Assembly (NCBI GenBank): GCA_027296805.1
Contig: JAPUIR010000200.1
Span: 1 to 15,860, forward strand
From: Chloroflexota bacterium
Lineage (GTDB): Bacteria; Chloroflexota; Dehalococcoidia; Bin125
Reading direction: 5' to 3'
Length of the DNA: 15,860 bases
Below, in pieces: positions 1-9,310 of the stretch. Numbering within the stretch: the first letter of the stretch is position 1; every line of letters begins with the position of its first letter. The notes beneath the pieces were generated by a model. That model was not told where the DNA came from, did no database searches, and saw nothing but the letters and a program-made list of their open reading frames with translations. The position numbers and the translations under genes were made by a program.

Positions 1-562
1 CGATGCCGTAGCGGTCGCGCACCTTCTCCACGGAGTCGTAGCGCACGGTGTCGCGCTGGTAGGGGCGGTACATGAGCACGGAGACGCCGGGCCGCACGAG
101 TTGGACGAGATCACTGTCGAGGGTGGCGATCCAGGTCTCGATATCTTCGCTCGCCGCCTCATCGGCCAGCGTGGCGAGGACGTCGTCGGCCTCGAAGCCG
201 GGCACCTCATACATGGGGATGTTGAAGGCACGCATGACCTCTTTGCAGCGCTCGATCTGCGGCGGCAGGTCCTCCGGGATCTCGCGCCGATGCGCCTTAT
301 ACGATGCATCCGCCTCATGGCGAAAAGTCGGTCCCTTGGCGTCCATCGCGACGGCCAGGTGGGTGGGCTTGAGCTCATCGAGCACCCGCAACATCGTGTT
401 GACGAAGCCGTAGACCGCCGTCACCACCTCCCCGCTGCGGCGCACCACCAAAGGCTCGCGCACCGCGAAATAGGCCCGGTAGATGATGCCATGACCATCG
501 AGAATGACGAGCCGGGGCACGGGCTGCTTGGGCGTCGCTGGGTCGCTCTTCTTGGGGCTCAC
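1..562 (-). CDS. polA: DNA polymerase I, N-terminal 5'-3' exonuclease part (partial)
   Basis: Only the first 187 codons are in the window; the gene runs off the left edge. The translated part is the flap/5'-3' exonuclease domain of DNA polymerase I, which removes RNA primers and damaged 5' flaps during Okazaki maturation and excision repair. Visible family motifs are LVILDGHGIIYRAYF (about residues 18-32), AMDAKGPTFRHEADASYKAHR (72-92, written here as two adjoining blocks AMDAKGPTFRHE and ADASYKAHR), FEADDVLATLADE (123-135) and TLDSDLVQLV (147-156). Together they supply the metal-binding acids D22, D74, E124, D126, D127, D149 and D151. TLDSD replaces the more usual TGDxD. The start is GTG at 562: no in-frame start lies just upstream, and a TATACT -10 element sits six bases before it. 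A free-standing exonuclease cannot be excluded because the polymerase domain lies outside the window. Confidence 0.9.
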   Translation of the reverse strand, partial: MSPKKSDPATPKQPVPRLVILDGHGIIYRAYFAVREPLVVRRSGEVVTAVYGFVNTMLRVLDELKPTHLAVAMDAKGPTFRHEADASYKAHRREIPEDLPPQIERCKEVMRAFNIPMYEVPGFEADDVLATLADEAASEDIETWIATLDSDLVQLVRPGVSVLMYRPYQRDTVRYDSVEKVRDRYGI

Positions 563-574
563 GGGGCGAGTATA
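563..574 (-). promoter_or_regulatory. Probable leaderless promoter of polA (-10 TATACT)
   Basis: Reading the minus strand, TATACT (569-574) is followed by six bases and then the GTG start codon. This places the expected transcription start at or next to the start codon, and no Shine-Dalgarno sequence is present. A recognisable -35 element is missing at 16-17 bases spacing. Leaderless mRNAs with this geometry are common in deep-branching and high-GC bacteria. Pattern-based call only. Confidence 0.45.
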
Positions 575-617
575 GATGGAGCGCCGCAGGGTGCCCGGCG
601 CACCTGTGGCGCACTGT

Positions 618-640
618 GGCTAGCGCATTGGGCTAGCGCA
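618..640. repeat. Tandem pair of GGCTAGCGCA, 3-bp spacer
   Basis: GGCTAGCGCA occurs at 618-627 and again at 631-640, separated by TTG. Each copy contains the palindrome GCTAGC. The second copy overlaps the stop codon of the upstream minus-strand gene, and both lie about 45-80 bases upstream of the polA -10 element. They could be a paired operator or a chance repeat. Confidence 0.5.
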
Positions 641-1262
641 GAGGCAGCTCAAGATCGACGCCGTTCCCCACCCGCACCGCCTGCGGCGAACAGCGATCGC
701 AGGTCAGGTTCAGCTCGAGCAGCTGCGACGGCCGCAGCCGGACGCCGACCCAGGCCACCTCCCCGTCGGCGAGGTCGAACGCGATCACGCGCCTGCCCGC
801 GCCGGGCACTCCCCCAGTGCGCAGCGTCCCGACTTGGCGAACCCCGCTCTCGTTCACGACCCGAATGTCGGTCCGCTGGGTGACGGGATCGCCGGCGACG
901 GCGATGAAGACGATTGCGCGCTGCCCCGCCGCGAGTCCAACCGTCGTCGTTGCGCAGCCGCTACAGCTGGTCCGAAAGACGGCCAGCTCGGATCCGAGAT
1001 CGAGGACGACGGTGAGGACCTCCTCGCTCGGCACCGTCTCGATTTGGGCGGACACCGTCTCCCCGGTCTCGTCGACCCGCTCCAACCGAACAATGCGCGA
1101 GCTCTCTGTGAAATTGAGCAGGGTCAGGAATGTGGGCTCGTCCGGCGGCACCTGCGGCTGGAGGCCCGCCTCGGCGGAGGACGAGCCAAACGTCCCCGCC
1201 GCCCATACGAGCGTCGCCGTCGTCAACAGCAGTCCCGCGACAAGCCCCGCTGATCGAAACAC
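633..1262 (-). CDS. Secreted protein of unknown function with two CxxC pairs
   Basis: A 209-residue protein I do not recognise. The N-terminus looks like a Sec signal peptide: Arg at position 3, a hydrophobic core at about 5-20, and a plausible cleavage site after A21 or A22. The rest is rich in beta-type residues and ends in a hydrophobic/charged tail. Two short cysteine motifs, CSGC (100-103) and CDRC (188-191), could form disulfides or bind a metal outside the membrane. The start is GTG at 1262, chosen because GGAGG lies eight bases upstream. It is transcribed divergently from uvrA across a 150-bp gap containing a LexA-type palindrome, and it is followed about 70 bases later by polA on the same strand. 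Function unknown. Confidence 0.75.
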   Translation of the reverse strand: MFRSAGLVAGLLLTTATLVWAAGTFGSSSAEAGLQPQVPPDEPTFLTLLNFTESSRIVRLERVDETGETVSAQIETVPSEEVLTVVLDLGSELAVFRTSCSGCATTTVGLAAGQRAIVFIAVAGDPVTQRTDIRVVNESGVRQVGTLRTGGVPGAGRRVIAFDLADGEVAWVGVRLRPSQLLELNLTCDRCSPQAVRVGNGVDLELPLR

Positions 1263-1276
1263 TTGCTGCCTCCGTT

Positions 1277-1290
1277 CGCAGCATGCTGCG
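1277..1290. repeat. Perfect 14-bp palindrome CGCAGCATGCTGCG
   Basis: The sequence equals its own reverse complement. It lies just upstream of the GGAGG ribosome-binding site of the minus-strand secreted-protein gene, in its expected 5' leader. It could be a protein-binding site; as RNA it has no room for a loop without opening the central pairs. Confidence 0.5.
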
Positions 1291-1327
1291 GCGGTTCGAG
1301 GCCTGAATCAAGGCGGGGCCGCCGTAA

Positions 1328-1343
1328 CAGAACTACTGTTCTG
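1328..1343. promoter_or_regulatory. LexA (SOS) box, GAAC-N4-GTTC type
   Basis: CAGAAC-TACT-GTTCTG is a perfect 16-bp interrupted palindrome. Its core GAACTACTGTTC fits the GAAC-N4-GTTC core of the Bacillus/actinobacterial LexA operator. It sits 69 bases before the uvrA start codon, and uvrA is a classical SOS gene. A TACACT -10-like hexamer at 1360-1365 would place the box over the -35 region, as expected for a repressor site. It may also control the divergent secreted-protein gene. Confidence 0.7.
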
Positions 1344-1359
1344 GGATGAATCCCGATGT

Positions 1360-1365
1360 TACACT
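1360..1365 (+). promoter_or_regulatory. uvrA: Candidate -10 element of uvrA (TACACT)
   Basis: TACACT lies just downstream of the LexA-type palindrome and 47 bases before the uvrA start. No convincing -35 hexamer is seen at 17 bases spacing, where the operator lies. Weak on its own; supported by its position relative to the operator. Confidence 0.35.
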
Positions 1366-1412
1366 GACCAACCGACCGACCCCACCCCACCGCGCCGCGA
1401 AGGAGCTGCCGA

Positions 1413-4439
<3,027 letters not shown>

Positions 4440-4441
4440 GT

Positions 4442-4455
4442 TCGCCCGGGGGCGA
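4442..4455 (+). terminator. Short GC hairpin after uvrA
   Basis: TCGCC-CGGG-GGCGA forms a 5-bp stem with a 4-base loop three bases after the uvrA stop. No T-run follows, so it is at best a weak or Rho-assisted terminator. Confidence 0.25.
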
Positions 4456-4512
4456 CCGGAACGGGCTCCGTGCTCTGGTTTCACTCCGGGCCGGGACATT
4501 TCCTGTACCCAG

Positions 4513-4541
4513 TTGCGGACACCCCGATCGACCTATATAAG
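4513..4541 (+). promoter_or_regulatory. Candidate promoter of the ferredoxin gene
   Basis: TTGCGG (4513-4518) is separated by 17 bases from TATAAG (4536-4541) inside an AT-rich stretch CTATATAAG that stands out in this GC-rich sequence. The start codon lies about 75 bases downstream. This suggests the ferredoxin is transcribed independently of uvrA. Confidence 0.5.
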
Positions 4542-4616
4542 AGGGGAGGCGCAACGCAGCGCTCAACGCCAAGCACGCGAGCGAAGCGGCGCGCAGCGGG
4601 AGGTAAACGAAGACCA

Positions 4617-4898
4617 ATGACCTACATCATCACCGAGCCGTGCATTGATGTGAAGGATCAGTCCTGCGTGGAAGTCTGCCCGGTGGACTGCATCCACAGC
4701 GACGAAGAAGACCGCATCCTCTACATCAATCCCGATGAATGCATCGACTGCGGCGCTTGTGAGCCGGCCTGCCCCGTCACCGCGATCTTCGCGGAAGACG
4801 ACGTGCCGGACGAGTGGAGCGCCTTCATCGAGGTCAACATCGGCTGGTTCGACGACAAGGAGACCGCCCGCGCGAAGGTCGTGGAGCTGGCCCCCTAG
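4617..4898 (+). CDS. fdxA: 7Fe ferredoxin ([3Fe-4S][4Fe-4S], FdxA-like)
   Basis: A 93-residue soluble electron carrier. The cysteine pattern is that of seven-iron ferredoxins: C9-x7-C17-x3-C21-P, an additional C25, then C42-x2-C45-x2-C48-x3-C52-P. By family analogy C9, C17 and C52 would hold the [3Fe-4S] cluster and C21, C42, C45 and C48 the [4Fe-4S] cluster. The N-terminus ([16 protein letters not shown]) and the DDVPDEW segment after the clusters closely resemble the FdxA ferredoxins of actinobacteria and other Gram-positive-related bacteria. The ATG at 4617 is preceded by GGGAGGT twelve bases upstream, slightly farther than usual. An in-frame extension upstream to 4470 exists but would add residues foreign to the family, so the shorter start is used. 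Redox partner not evident from the neighbours. Confidence 0.93.
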   Translation: MTYIITEPCIDVKDQSCVEVCPVDCIHSDEEDRILYINPDECIDCGACEPACPVTAIFAEDDVPDEWSAFIEVNIGWFDDKETARAKVVELAP

Positions 4899-4941
4899 CT
4901 CTCTCCACCGGCACCCCACGGGGCAAGTCGTTTTCACAGGT

Positions 4942-4966
4942 ACTGCCCGGTCTCCGGCCGGGCAGT
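4942..4966. terminator. Bidirectional hairpin between convergent genes
   Basis: ACTGCCCGG (4942-4950) pairs perfectly with CCGGGCAGT (4958-4966) around a 7-base loop, giving a 9-bp GC-rich stem midway between the ferredoxin stop and the stop of the convergent phosphoesterase gene. No clear T-run follows on the plus strand. Position and symmetry fit a shared transcription terminator. Confidence 0.6.
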
Positions 4967-5000
4967 TGCTCGCCCATCCCGGAGCCTGTCGCGGAAGACC

Positions 5001-5756
5001 CTACCGGCGCGGGTCGACGTTCTCCCGGCGCCAGCGCACTCCCAGCTCCGGATCCAGATCGACTACGAGGACCCAGCCGGCGCGGGTGTTGGCGTCGGAG
5101 ATGGGCATGGGCGCACCGGAGTACACGGCCGGCACGTCCCCGCTCGTAACGTCCGCGTGTGGCTCCCAGTGGCCCAGCGCGACGTAGTCCCACTCGCTGC
5201 CGTTGATCTCCTCCGCTTCGATCAGCATCGAGCGATGCGCGTCCGCCTCGGAGCGCACGAAGTGTCCGTGGGCCATTGCCACATGCCAGGCGTCGTGTTG
5301 GCGCGGCGGCAGGCCTTGGAGCGGTCGGAAGTGCCAGTCGGACTCGTCGTAGCCGCGTCCCCAGACAACGAGGTCCAGCTCCTCGAGATGTAGGACCCGG
5401 CCGTCCCGCTCCAGGATGAAGTGCAGATTGTCCACACCCTGTAGGTCGTGGCGTTCATAGATCGAGCGCTCGCCCAGCGTGTCGTGGTTGCCGTTGATCG
5501 CAATCACGGGCGTGGGCGCGACGGAGGCGACCTGCTCCAAGAACCACTCCACGGTCTCCGGCCGCACGCGTGAGGAGTCGAACACATCGCCCACGATCAG
5601 GAGCGCGTCGGCCTGGTGCTCCTGCGTCGCGGCGAGCACCCGCAGAAAGGTCTCACGGAAGAGCTCCCGCCGCTCCTCCCAATGGTCGCTGTCGCCACCG
5701 ACGTAAGGATCGAGGTGGATGTCCGAGCTATGAATGAGGCGAAGCGGTTGACGCAT
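5001..5756 (-). CDS. Compact Mre11/SbcD-like metallophosphoesterase
   Basis: A 251-residue calcineurin-like phosphoesterase, probably with two catalytic metal ions. All core motifs are present: SSDIHLD (D12, H14), GDVFD (G56, D57, D60), NGNHD (N90, H91, D92), AHGHF (H163, H165) and GHWEPH (H196, H199). The IHSSDIHLD opening and the YSGAP block near residue 212 are most like the Mre11/SbcD DNA-repair nuclease branch. The protein stops soon after the phosphoesterase core and lacks the C-terminal capping region of full SbcD. No SbcC/Rad50 ATPase gene is next to it. The start is ATG at 5756 with a GAGG eleven bases upstream. It follows the glycyl-tRNA synthetase gene by 25 bases on the same strand, so the two are probably cotranscribed. 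Substrate is not certain: nucleic acid is likely, a nucleotide or other phosphoester is possible. Confidence 0.85.
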   Translation of the reverse strand: MRQPLRLIHSSDIHLDPYVGGDSDHWEERRELFRETFLRVLAATQEHQADALLIVGDVFDSSRVRPETVEWFLEQVASVAPTPVIAINGNHDTLGERSIYERHDLQGVDNLHFILERDGRVLHLEELDLVVWGRGYDESDWHFRPLQGLPPRQHDAWHVAMAHGHFVRSEADAHRSMLIEAEEINGSEWDYVALGHWEPHADVTSGDVPAVYSGAPMPISDANTRAGWVLVVDLDPELGVRWRRENVDPRR

Positions 5757-5781
5757 ACGAGCTCTGTCCTCGATCGCTGCG

Positions 5782-7110
5782 CTAGAAGCCCAGCTTCTCT
5801 CGGATCGCCGCCGGCAGCTCCGGGATCGCCACCCGGATCTGCTCCTGCGTGTCGCGATCGCGAATCGTCGCCGCGTTGTCCTCCAACGACTCGAAGTCCA
5901 CGGTCACACAGAGCGGCGTGCCCACCTCATCCTGCCGACGGTAGCGGCGGCCGATGCTCTGCGTGTCGTCGTACTGGGTCGCCCAATGCGGGCGCAGGAG
6001 GTCCCAAACCTCGCCCGCCAGATTGGCGACGGGCTCCTTGCGGCTGAGCGGCAGCACCGCGACCTTCACGGGCGCGAGGCGTGGGTGCAGCTTGAGGATG
6101 ACGCGTTCGTCGCCCTTCTCATCCGGCTCCACGTGGTAGGCGTCGACCAGGAAGGCGAGCACGCTTCGATCGACGCCCGCCGCCGGCTCCACGACATGGG
6201 GCACCACGTGCTCGTTGGTCTCACTGTCGAAGTAGCTCAGCTTGCGGCCGCTGGCCTCACTGTGAACCGTGAGGTCGAAGTCGGTGCGATTGGCGATGCC
6301 TTCCAGCTCGTCCCAGCCCCAGGGGAAGCGGTACTGGATATCCGTCGTCCCGGCCGAGTAGTGCGAGAGCTTCTCCGCCGGATGCTCATCGCGCCGGAGG
6401 TGCTCCGGGTGAATGCCCAGGTCGATGTACCACTGCTCGCGGATATCGATCCAGCGGCGGTACCACTCGTCCGAGGTCTCCGGCTGCACGAAGAACTCCA
6501 TCTCCATCTGCTCGAACTCGCGCGTGCGGAAAATGAAGTTGCCGGGCGTGATCTCGTTGCGAAATGATTTGCCCTGCTGGGCGATACCGAACGGCAGCCG
6601 GCGGCGGGTCGTGGTGAGCACGTTCTCGAAGTTCACGAAGATGCCCTGCGCCGTCTCCGGTCGCAGATACGCCGTCGCCGCGTCCTCTTCCACCGGCCCC
6701 ACGAACGTCTTGAACATGAGGTTGAACTGGCGCGCCTCCGTCATCGAGCCGCGAGCACCGCAGTTGGGGCAGGTCTCACCCTCCAGGTGGTCCGCGCGGA
6801 AGCGCGACTTACATTCGCGGCAGTCCACGAGCGGATCGTGGAAGTTCGTCAGGTGGCCACTGGTCTCCCAGACCTTCGGCGCCATGAGGATGGCCGCGTC
6901 CAGGCCCACGATGTCGCGCCGGTCGCGCACCATCGACTTCCACCACGCGTCCTTGACGTTTCGCTTCAGCTCAACACCCAGTGGACCGTAGTCCCAGGTG
7001 GAAGCGAAACCCCCGTAGATCTCGCTGCTGGGAAAGACGAACCCGCGTCGTTTGGCGAGCGAGACGAGCGTGTCCATATCGACGCCGGGGGAAGCGGTGC
7101 TCTCGGTCAT
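5782..7110 (-). CDS. glyS: Glycyl-tRNA synthetase, alpha2 type
   Basis: A 442-residue class II aminoacyl-tRNA synthetase that charges tRNA-Gly; a single-chain homodimeric form, not the alpha2beta2 form. Visible landmarks are [12 protein letters not shown] (23-34), [11 protein letters not shown] (41-51), a zinc knuckle CREC/CPNC (C97, C100, C114, C117), [12 protein letters not shown] (150-161), motif 2 with [20 protein letters not shown] (184-203), [20 protein letters not shown] (254-273), and motif 3 around [10 protein letters not shown] (311-320). An anticodon-binding domain fills residues 345-442 (ending EKLGF). The start at ATG 7110 has GAGGG seven bases upstream; the reading frame stays open to 7242, but the added residues are not family-like. 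No T-box leader is seen. The phosphoesterase gene follows 25 bases later. Confidence 0.96.
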   Translation of the reverse strand: MTESTASPGVDMDTLVSLAKRRGFVFPSSEIYGGFASTWDYGPLGVELKRNVKDAWWKSMVRDRRDIVGLDAAILMAPKVWETSGHLTNFHDPLVDCRECKSRFRADHLEGETCPNCGARGSMTEARQFNLMFKTFVGPVEEDAATAYLRPETAQGIFVNFENVLTTTRRRLPFGIAQQGKSFRNEITPGNFIFRTREFEQMEMEFFVQPETSDEWYRRWIDIREQWYIDLGIHPEHLRRDEHPAEKLSHYSAGTTDIQYRFPWGWDELEGIANRTDFDLTVHSEASGRKLSYFDSETNEHVVPHVVEPAAGVDRSVLAFLVDAYHVEPDEKGDERVILKLHPRLAPVKVAVLPLSRKEPVANLAGEVWDLLRPHWATQYDDTQSIGRRYRRQDEVGTPLCVTVDFESLEDNAATIRDRDTQEQIRVAIPELPAAIREKLGF

Positions 7111-7236
7111 GGGATGGCCCTCGTGCTGGCGGGGATTTGAAGCGCCAGGGTCTGTCTTCGACGCTATCAAGCGATGCCCAGGCGGACAATCTCTCGCTTC
7201 GCTCGCGCCCGCGCCCAGCCAACCCTCGCGAAGCCC

Positions 7237-7242
7237 TATCAT
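7237..7242 (+). promoter_or_regulatory. Candidate -10 element (TATCAT) for the small ORF-darA unit
   Basis: TATCAT matches the -10 consensus at five of six positions and lies 65 bases before the small ORF start. No clear -35 hexamer was found at normal spacing, so this remains weak. Confidence 0.3.
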
Positions 7243-7307
7243 TGCCCCACTCGCGGCAGGTCGATCCGGTTCGGACCTGGCGAGCGGAAGGGGTTCTGCG
7301 AGCGGCG

Positions 7308-7445
7308 ATGCGTTTCCTCATCGGCTTGACCTTCGGCCTTGCGCTGGGCGCGGTAGCGACCGCCTTGCTGACGGGTGCGTCCGGCGAGGCGCTGCTCGGC
7401 TCCGTCCGCTCGGGAGGCGGACGCTCCGCAGGCCCCGGCGCCTAG
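7308..7445 (+). CDS. 45-residue single-span membrane peptide (YtxH-like?)
   Basis: A short gene with one hydrophobic Gly/Ala-rich helix at about residues 3-22 ([19 protein letters not shown]), followed by a small polar tail rich in Ser, Gly and Arg. The pattern of an N-terminal glycine-patterned helix followed by a SGE segment recalls YtxH-type small membrane proteins, but the match is too short to be sure. The ATG is preceded by GGAAGGGG at fourteen bases. It ends twelve bases before darA, which lacks its own Shine-Dalgarno sequence, so the two are probably translated in a coupled way. That coupling is the main reason to regard it as a real gene. Confidence 0.5.
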   Translation: MRFLIGLTFGLALGAVATALLTGASGEALLGSVRSGGGRSAGPGA

Positions 7446-7457
7446 TTCCGCATCGCC

Positions 7458-7787
7458 ATGAAACTCATCTTCATGATCGTCGAGTCGTCTGATGCCGACG
7501 TCTTGTCGGACGAACTGCTCGGCGCCGGACATCAGGTCACCAAACTGGGCAGCACGGGTGGCTTCCTGCGGCGGCACAGCAACACCCTCATCTCCGGCGT
7601 GGAGGACGACGTCGTGGATGACGTGCTGGCGATCGCGCGTCGGGTGACGCAGTCGCGCGAGGAGCTCGCCCCGATCCGTCCACTGCCCTTCCTGGGGGAG
7701 CTGGACCTGGCACGCGAACCCGCGACGATCCGTCGCGGTGGCGCCGTGATCTGGGTAGTGCCGGTCGATCGGTTCGAGAAGCTGTAG
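7458..7787 (+). CDS. darA: DarA/PstA-type cyclic-di-AMP receptor (PII-like)
   Basis: A 109-residue PII-like signalling protein of the family formerly called DUF970. It aligns along its whole length with the Bacillus/Staphylococcus receptors DarA/PstA: an opening MKLIF-type beta strand, VTKLGSTGGFL (27-37), SGVED (about 46-50), a PIRP segment, and the closing GGAVIWVVPVDRFEKL. Characterised members are trimers that bind cyclic di-AMP between subunits; the output in most species is unknown. T28, G35, F36 and L37, implicated in ligand binding in S. aureus PstA, are present. The arginine at position 26 is Gln here, and the following loop reads RRHSNT instead of RAGNTT. The gene follows a small membrane peptide by twelve bases. 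Its stop codon (7785-7787) directly abuts the stop of the convergent HD-GYP gene. Confidence 0.92.
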   Translation: MKLIFMIVESSDADVLSDELLGAGHQVTKLGSTGGFLRRHSNTLISGVEDDVVDDVLAIARRVTQSREELAPIRPLPFLGELDLAREPATIRRGGAVIWVVPVDRFEKL

Positions 7788-9131
7788 TTAGGCGCTGGTC
7801 GCCCGAAGCGGCTCCGCTTGCACCGGTTCTGCCCCCAGCACTTCAAAAAACACCTGAACCAGATACGAGTCCCACTGAGAGCCCGCACCCGCCTGGACGA
7901 CGGACAGCGCATCCTCCGGGGAGAGCTGGTTGCGATAGGGGCGTGGAGAGGTCATCGCGACGTACGCGTCGGCCAGGGAGAGTAACCCTGCCTCCAGGGG
8001 AATTGCCGCCCCCGACAGCATCTCCGGGTAACCTCGCCCATCGATCCGCTCATGATGCGCGCCAACCCAATGAGCGGCAGGCTCCAGGACAGCAATACGT
8101 GAAATGATCTCCGCCGAGAAGGCGGGGTGGAAGCGCATTCGCTTCATCTCGTCCAAGGACAGCAGGTCCGGCTTGCCCAGGATGCGACCGGGCACGCCGA
8201 ATGTGCCGACATCGTTCCAGAGCGCGGCCAGCGCGAGCCGCTGAGCGCGCTCACCCTCGATGCCGAGTTGATCGGCCATGGCGGTGACGTACCCCACGAC
8301 ACGTCCCGCGCGGCCGAGCTGGTGTCCGGCCTTGGAGTCCGCCAGGTCCGCGACAGCCTGGCTGAAGCCGCGCAGCAGTGCACCGCTGGGCGGGATGCTC
8401 TCCGGCGCCTCGGCGATGAGGCGGCGGCCGACAGCGTCGTCGTACAGGCCCAGCCAGAACACGTCGTCATCGGCCAGCCCACGCAGCGCCTCGGCGATCT
8501 CGGGCTGAATCTCGCGGCCCGCCCAGCGTCGGATGAGGGCACGACCCTCAGAGCGGGCACTGAGCGGGTTCGACTCAGCGGAGACGACGCAGTCGAACAA
8601 GTCCGCCGCGCGCACGATGCGACCCTCCAGCGGGATATCTTCGCCGCGTCGTGAGGCCGGATAGCCGCTCCCGTCCCAGTTCTCGTGGCTGGCCTGGACG
8701 GCAGCCCGGGTGCCCTCCGGGAACCAGGGGTGTCCCAAGAGAGCGGACCCATTCGCGACGTGCGCCCGCAGAACTCGTGTCGCCTGCCGGATCTGATCCG
8801 GGGGCACCTCCGCCGCTGTGAGATCGGAGAGCGGTGCGAAGCCGAAGATCAGCTCCTCGTCCAAGCCGGCGGAACGGGCCAGCGCGGACGCGGCGCTGGG
8901 CACACCGACGTCGTGCAGGAGGGCGCCGTAGAACACAGCTCGGCGCTCCGCCGTGCTGCAATCGAGTTCGTCGGCCAGTAAGCCAGCGATATAGGTCAGC
9001 TTGACCGCGTGGCCCGGCTCACGGCCTTCGGCCGCGTCCAGCGCGTACGAGAAGGCGGTCGCCAGCTCCGGCAGCGACGCGCGCAAGCCGATCGTCGCGG
9101 GCGGCGCCGATGCGTAATCGGTCGGTGGCAC
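7788..9131 (-). CDS. Tandem HD-GYP domain protein
   Basis: A 447-residue cytoplasmic protein with two HD-type halves. HD-GYP domains usually hydrolyse cyclic di-GMP or act as related phosphodiesterases or sensors. Half 1 has H41, LLHDVG (H73, D74) and SHENWDGSGYP (148-158). Half 2 has H270, LWNDVG (N306, D307), HP (335-336) and HHERIDGRGYP (359-369), then ADAYVAMTSPRPYR (387-400). So half 1 keeps the HD pair but has Ser for the first His of HHExxDGxGYP, whereas half 2 has an intact HHExxDGxGYP but Asn instead of His in the HD pair. No receiver, GAF or membrane segment is visible. The start is GTG at 9131, chosen for GGAGG seven bases upstream; the ATG ten codons earlier at 9161 lacks a ribosome-binding site. 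It shares a zero-base junction with convergent darA. Confidence 0.88.
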   Translation of the reverse strand: MPPTDYASAPPATIGLRASLPELATAFSYALDAAEGREPGHAVKLTYIAGLLADELDCSTAERRAVFYGALLHDVGVPSAASALARSAGLDEELIFGFAPLSDLTAAEVPPDQIRQATRVLRAHVANGSALLGHPWFPEGTRAAVQASHENWDGSGYPASRRGEDIPLEGRIVRAADLFDCVVSAESNPLSARSEGRALIRRWAGREIQPEIAEALRGLADDDVFWLGLYDDAVGRRLIAEAPESIPPSGALLRGFSQAVADLADSKAGHQLGRAGRVVGYVTAMADQLGIEGERAQRLALAALWNDVGTFGVPGRILGKPDLLSLDEMKRMRFHPAFSAEIISRIAVLEPAAHWVGAHHERIDGRGYPEMLSGAAIPLEAGLLSLADAYVAMTSPRPYRNQLSPEDALSVVQAGAGSQWDSYLVQVFFEVLGAEPVQAEPLRATSA

Positions 9132-9258
9132 CTGTTCTCCTCCCAGCTCCGCGCGATCCATCGCGCGGCGCAGAGCCCATGCGGTCCTGCTCTTTAGTTA
9201 TCGACCGGGAGGAAGCGATTGTTGAGGGGCGGCCAGCGAGAGCAAGGAACGCGATCAA

Positions 9259-9286
9259 CACGGGCTCCCCTTGCAGGGAGCCCGTG
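9259..9286 (-). terminator. Strong hairpin downstream of hppA
   Basis: CACGGGCTCCC (9259-9269) pairs perfectly with GGGAGCCCGTG (9276-9286) around a 6-base loop, an 11-bp stem located 24 bases past the hppA stop. On the minus strand it is followed by TTGATCGCGTT, only modestly T-rich. It most likely ends hppA transcription and insulates the HD-GYP gene downstream. Confidence 0.7.
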
Positions 9287-9310
9287 CGAACGTACGATCT
9301 TGGGTGCGTG

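Noticed and set aside
7125..7146. Minus-strand TTCAAATCC with flanking GGCG/CGCC resembles a tRNA or tmRNA T-arm
   Set aside because: The bases flanking the 7-base loop do not pair as a 5-bp T-stem, and no anticodon arm, acceptor stem or CCA can be built around it.
7111..7242. Longer N-terminus for glycyl-tRNA synthetase
   Set aside because: The added residues are low-complexity and unlike the family, while ATG 7110 has a well-spaced GAGGG.
7111..7307. Possible T-box leader in front of glycyl-tRNA synthetase
   Set aside because: No AGGGTGGNACCGCG-type antiterminator sequence and no terminator with a T-run on the minus strand.
9286..9297. CGAACGTACGATC as a second LexA site
   Set aside because: Only one half-site (GAAC) is present; the other half is GATC instead of GTTC, and it lies in the hppA 3' region.
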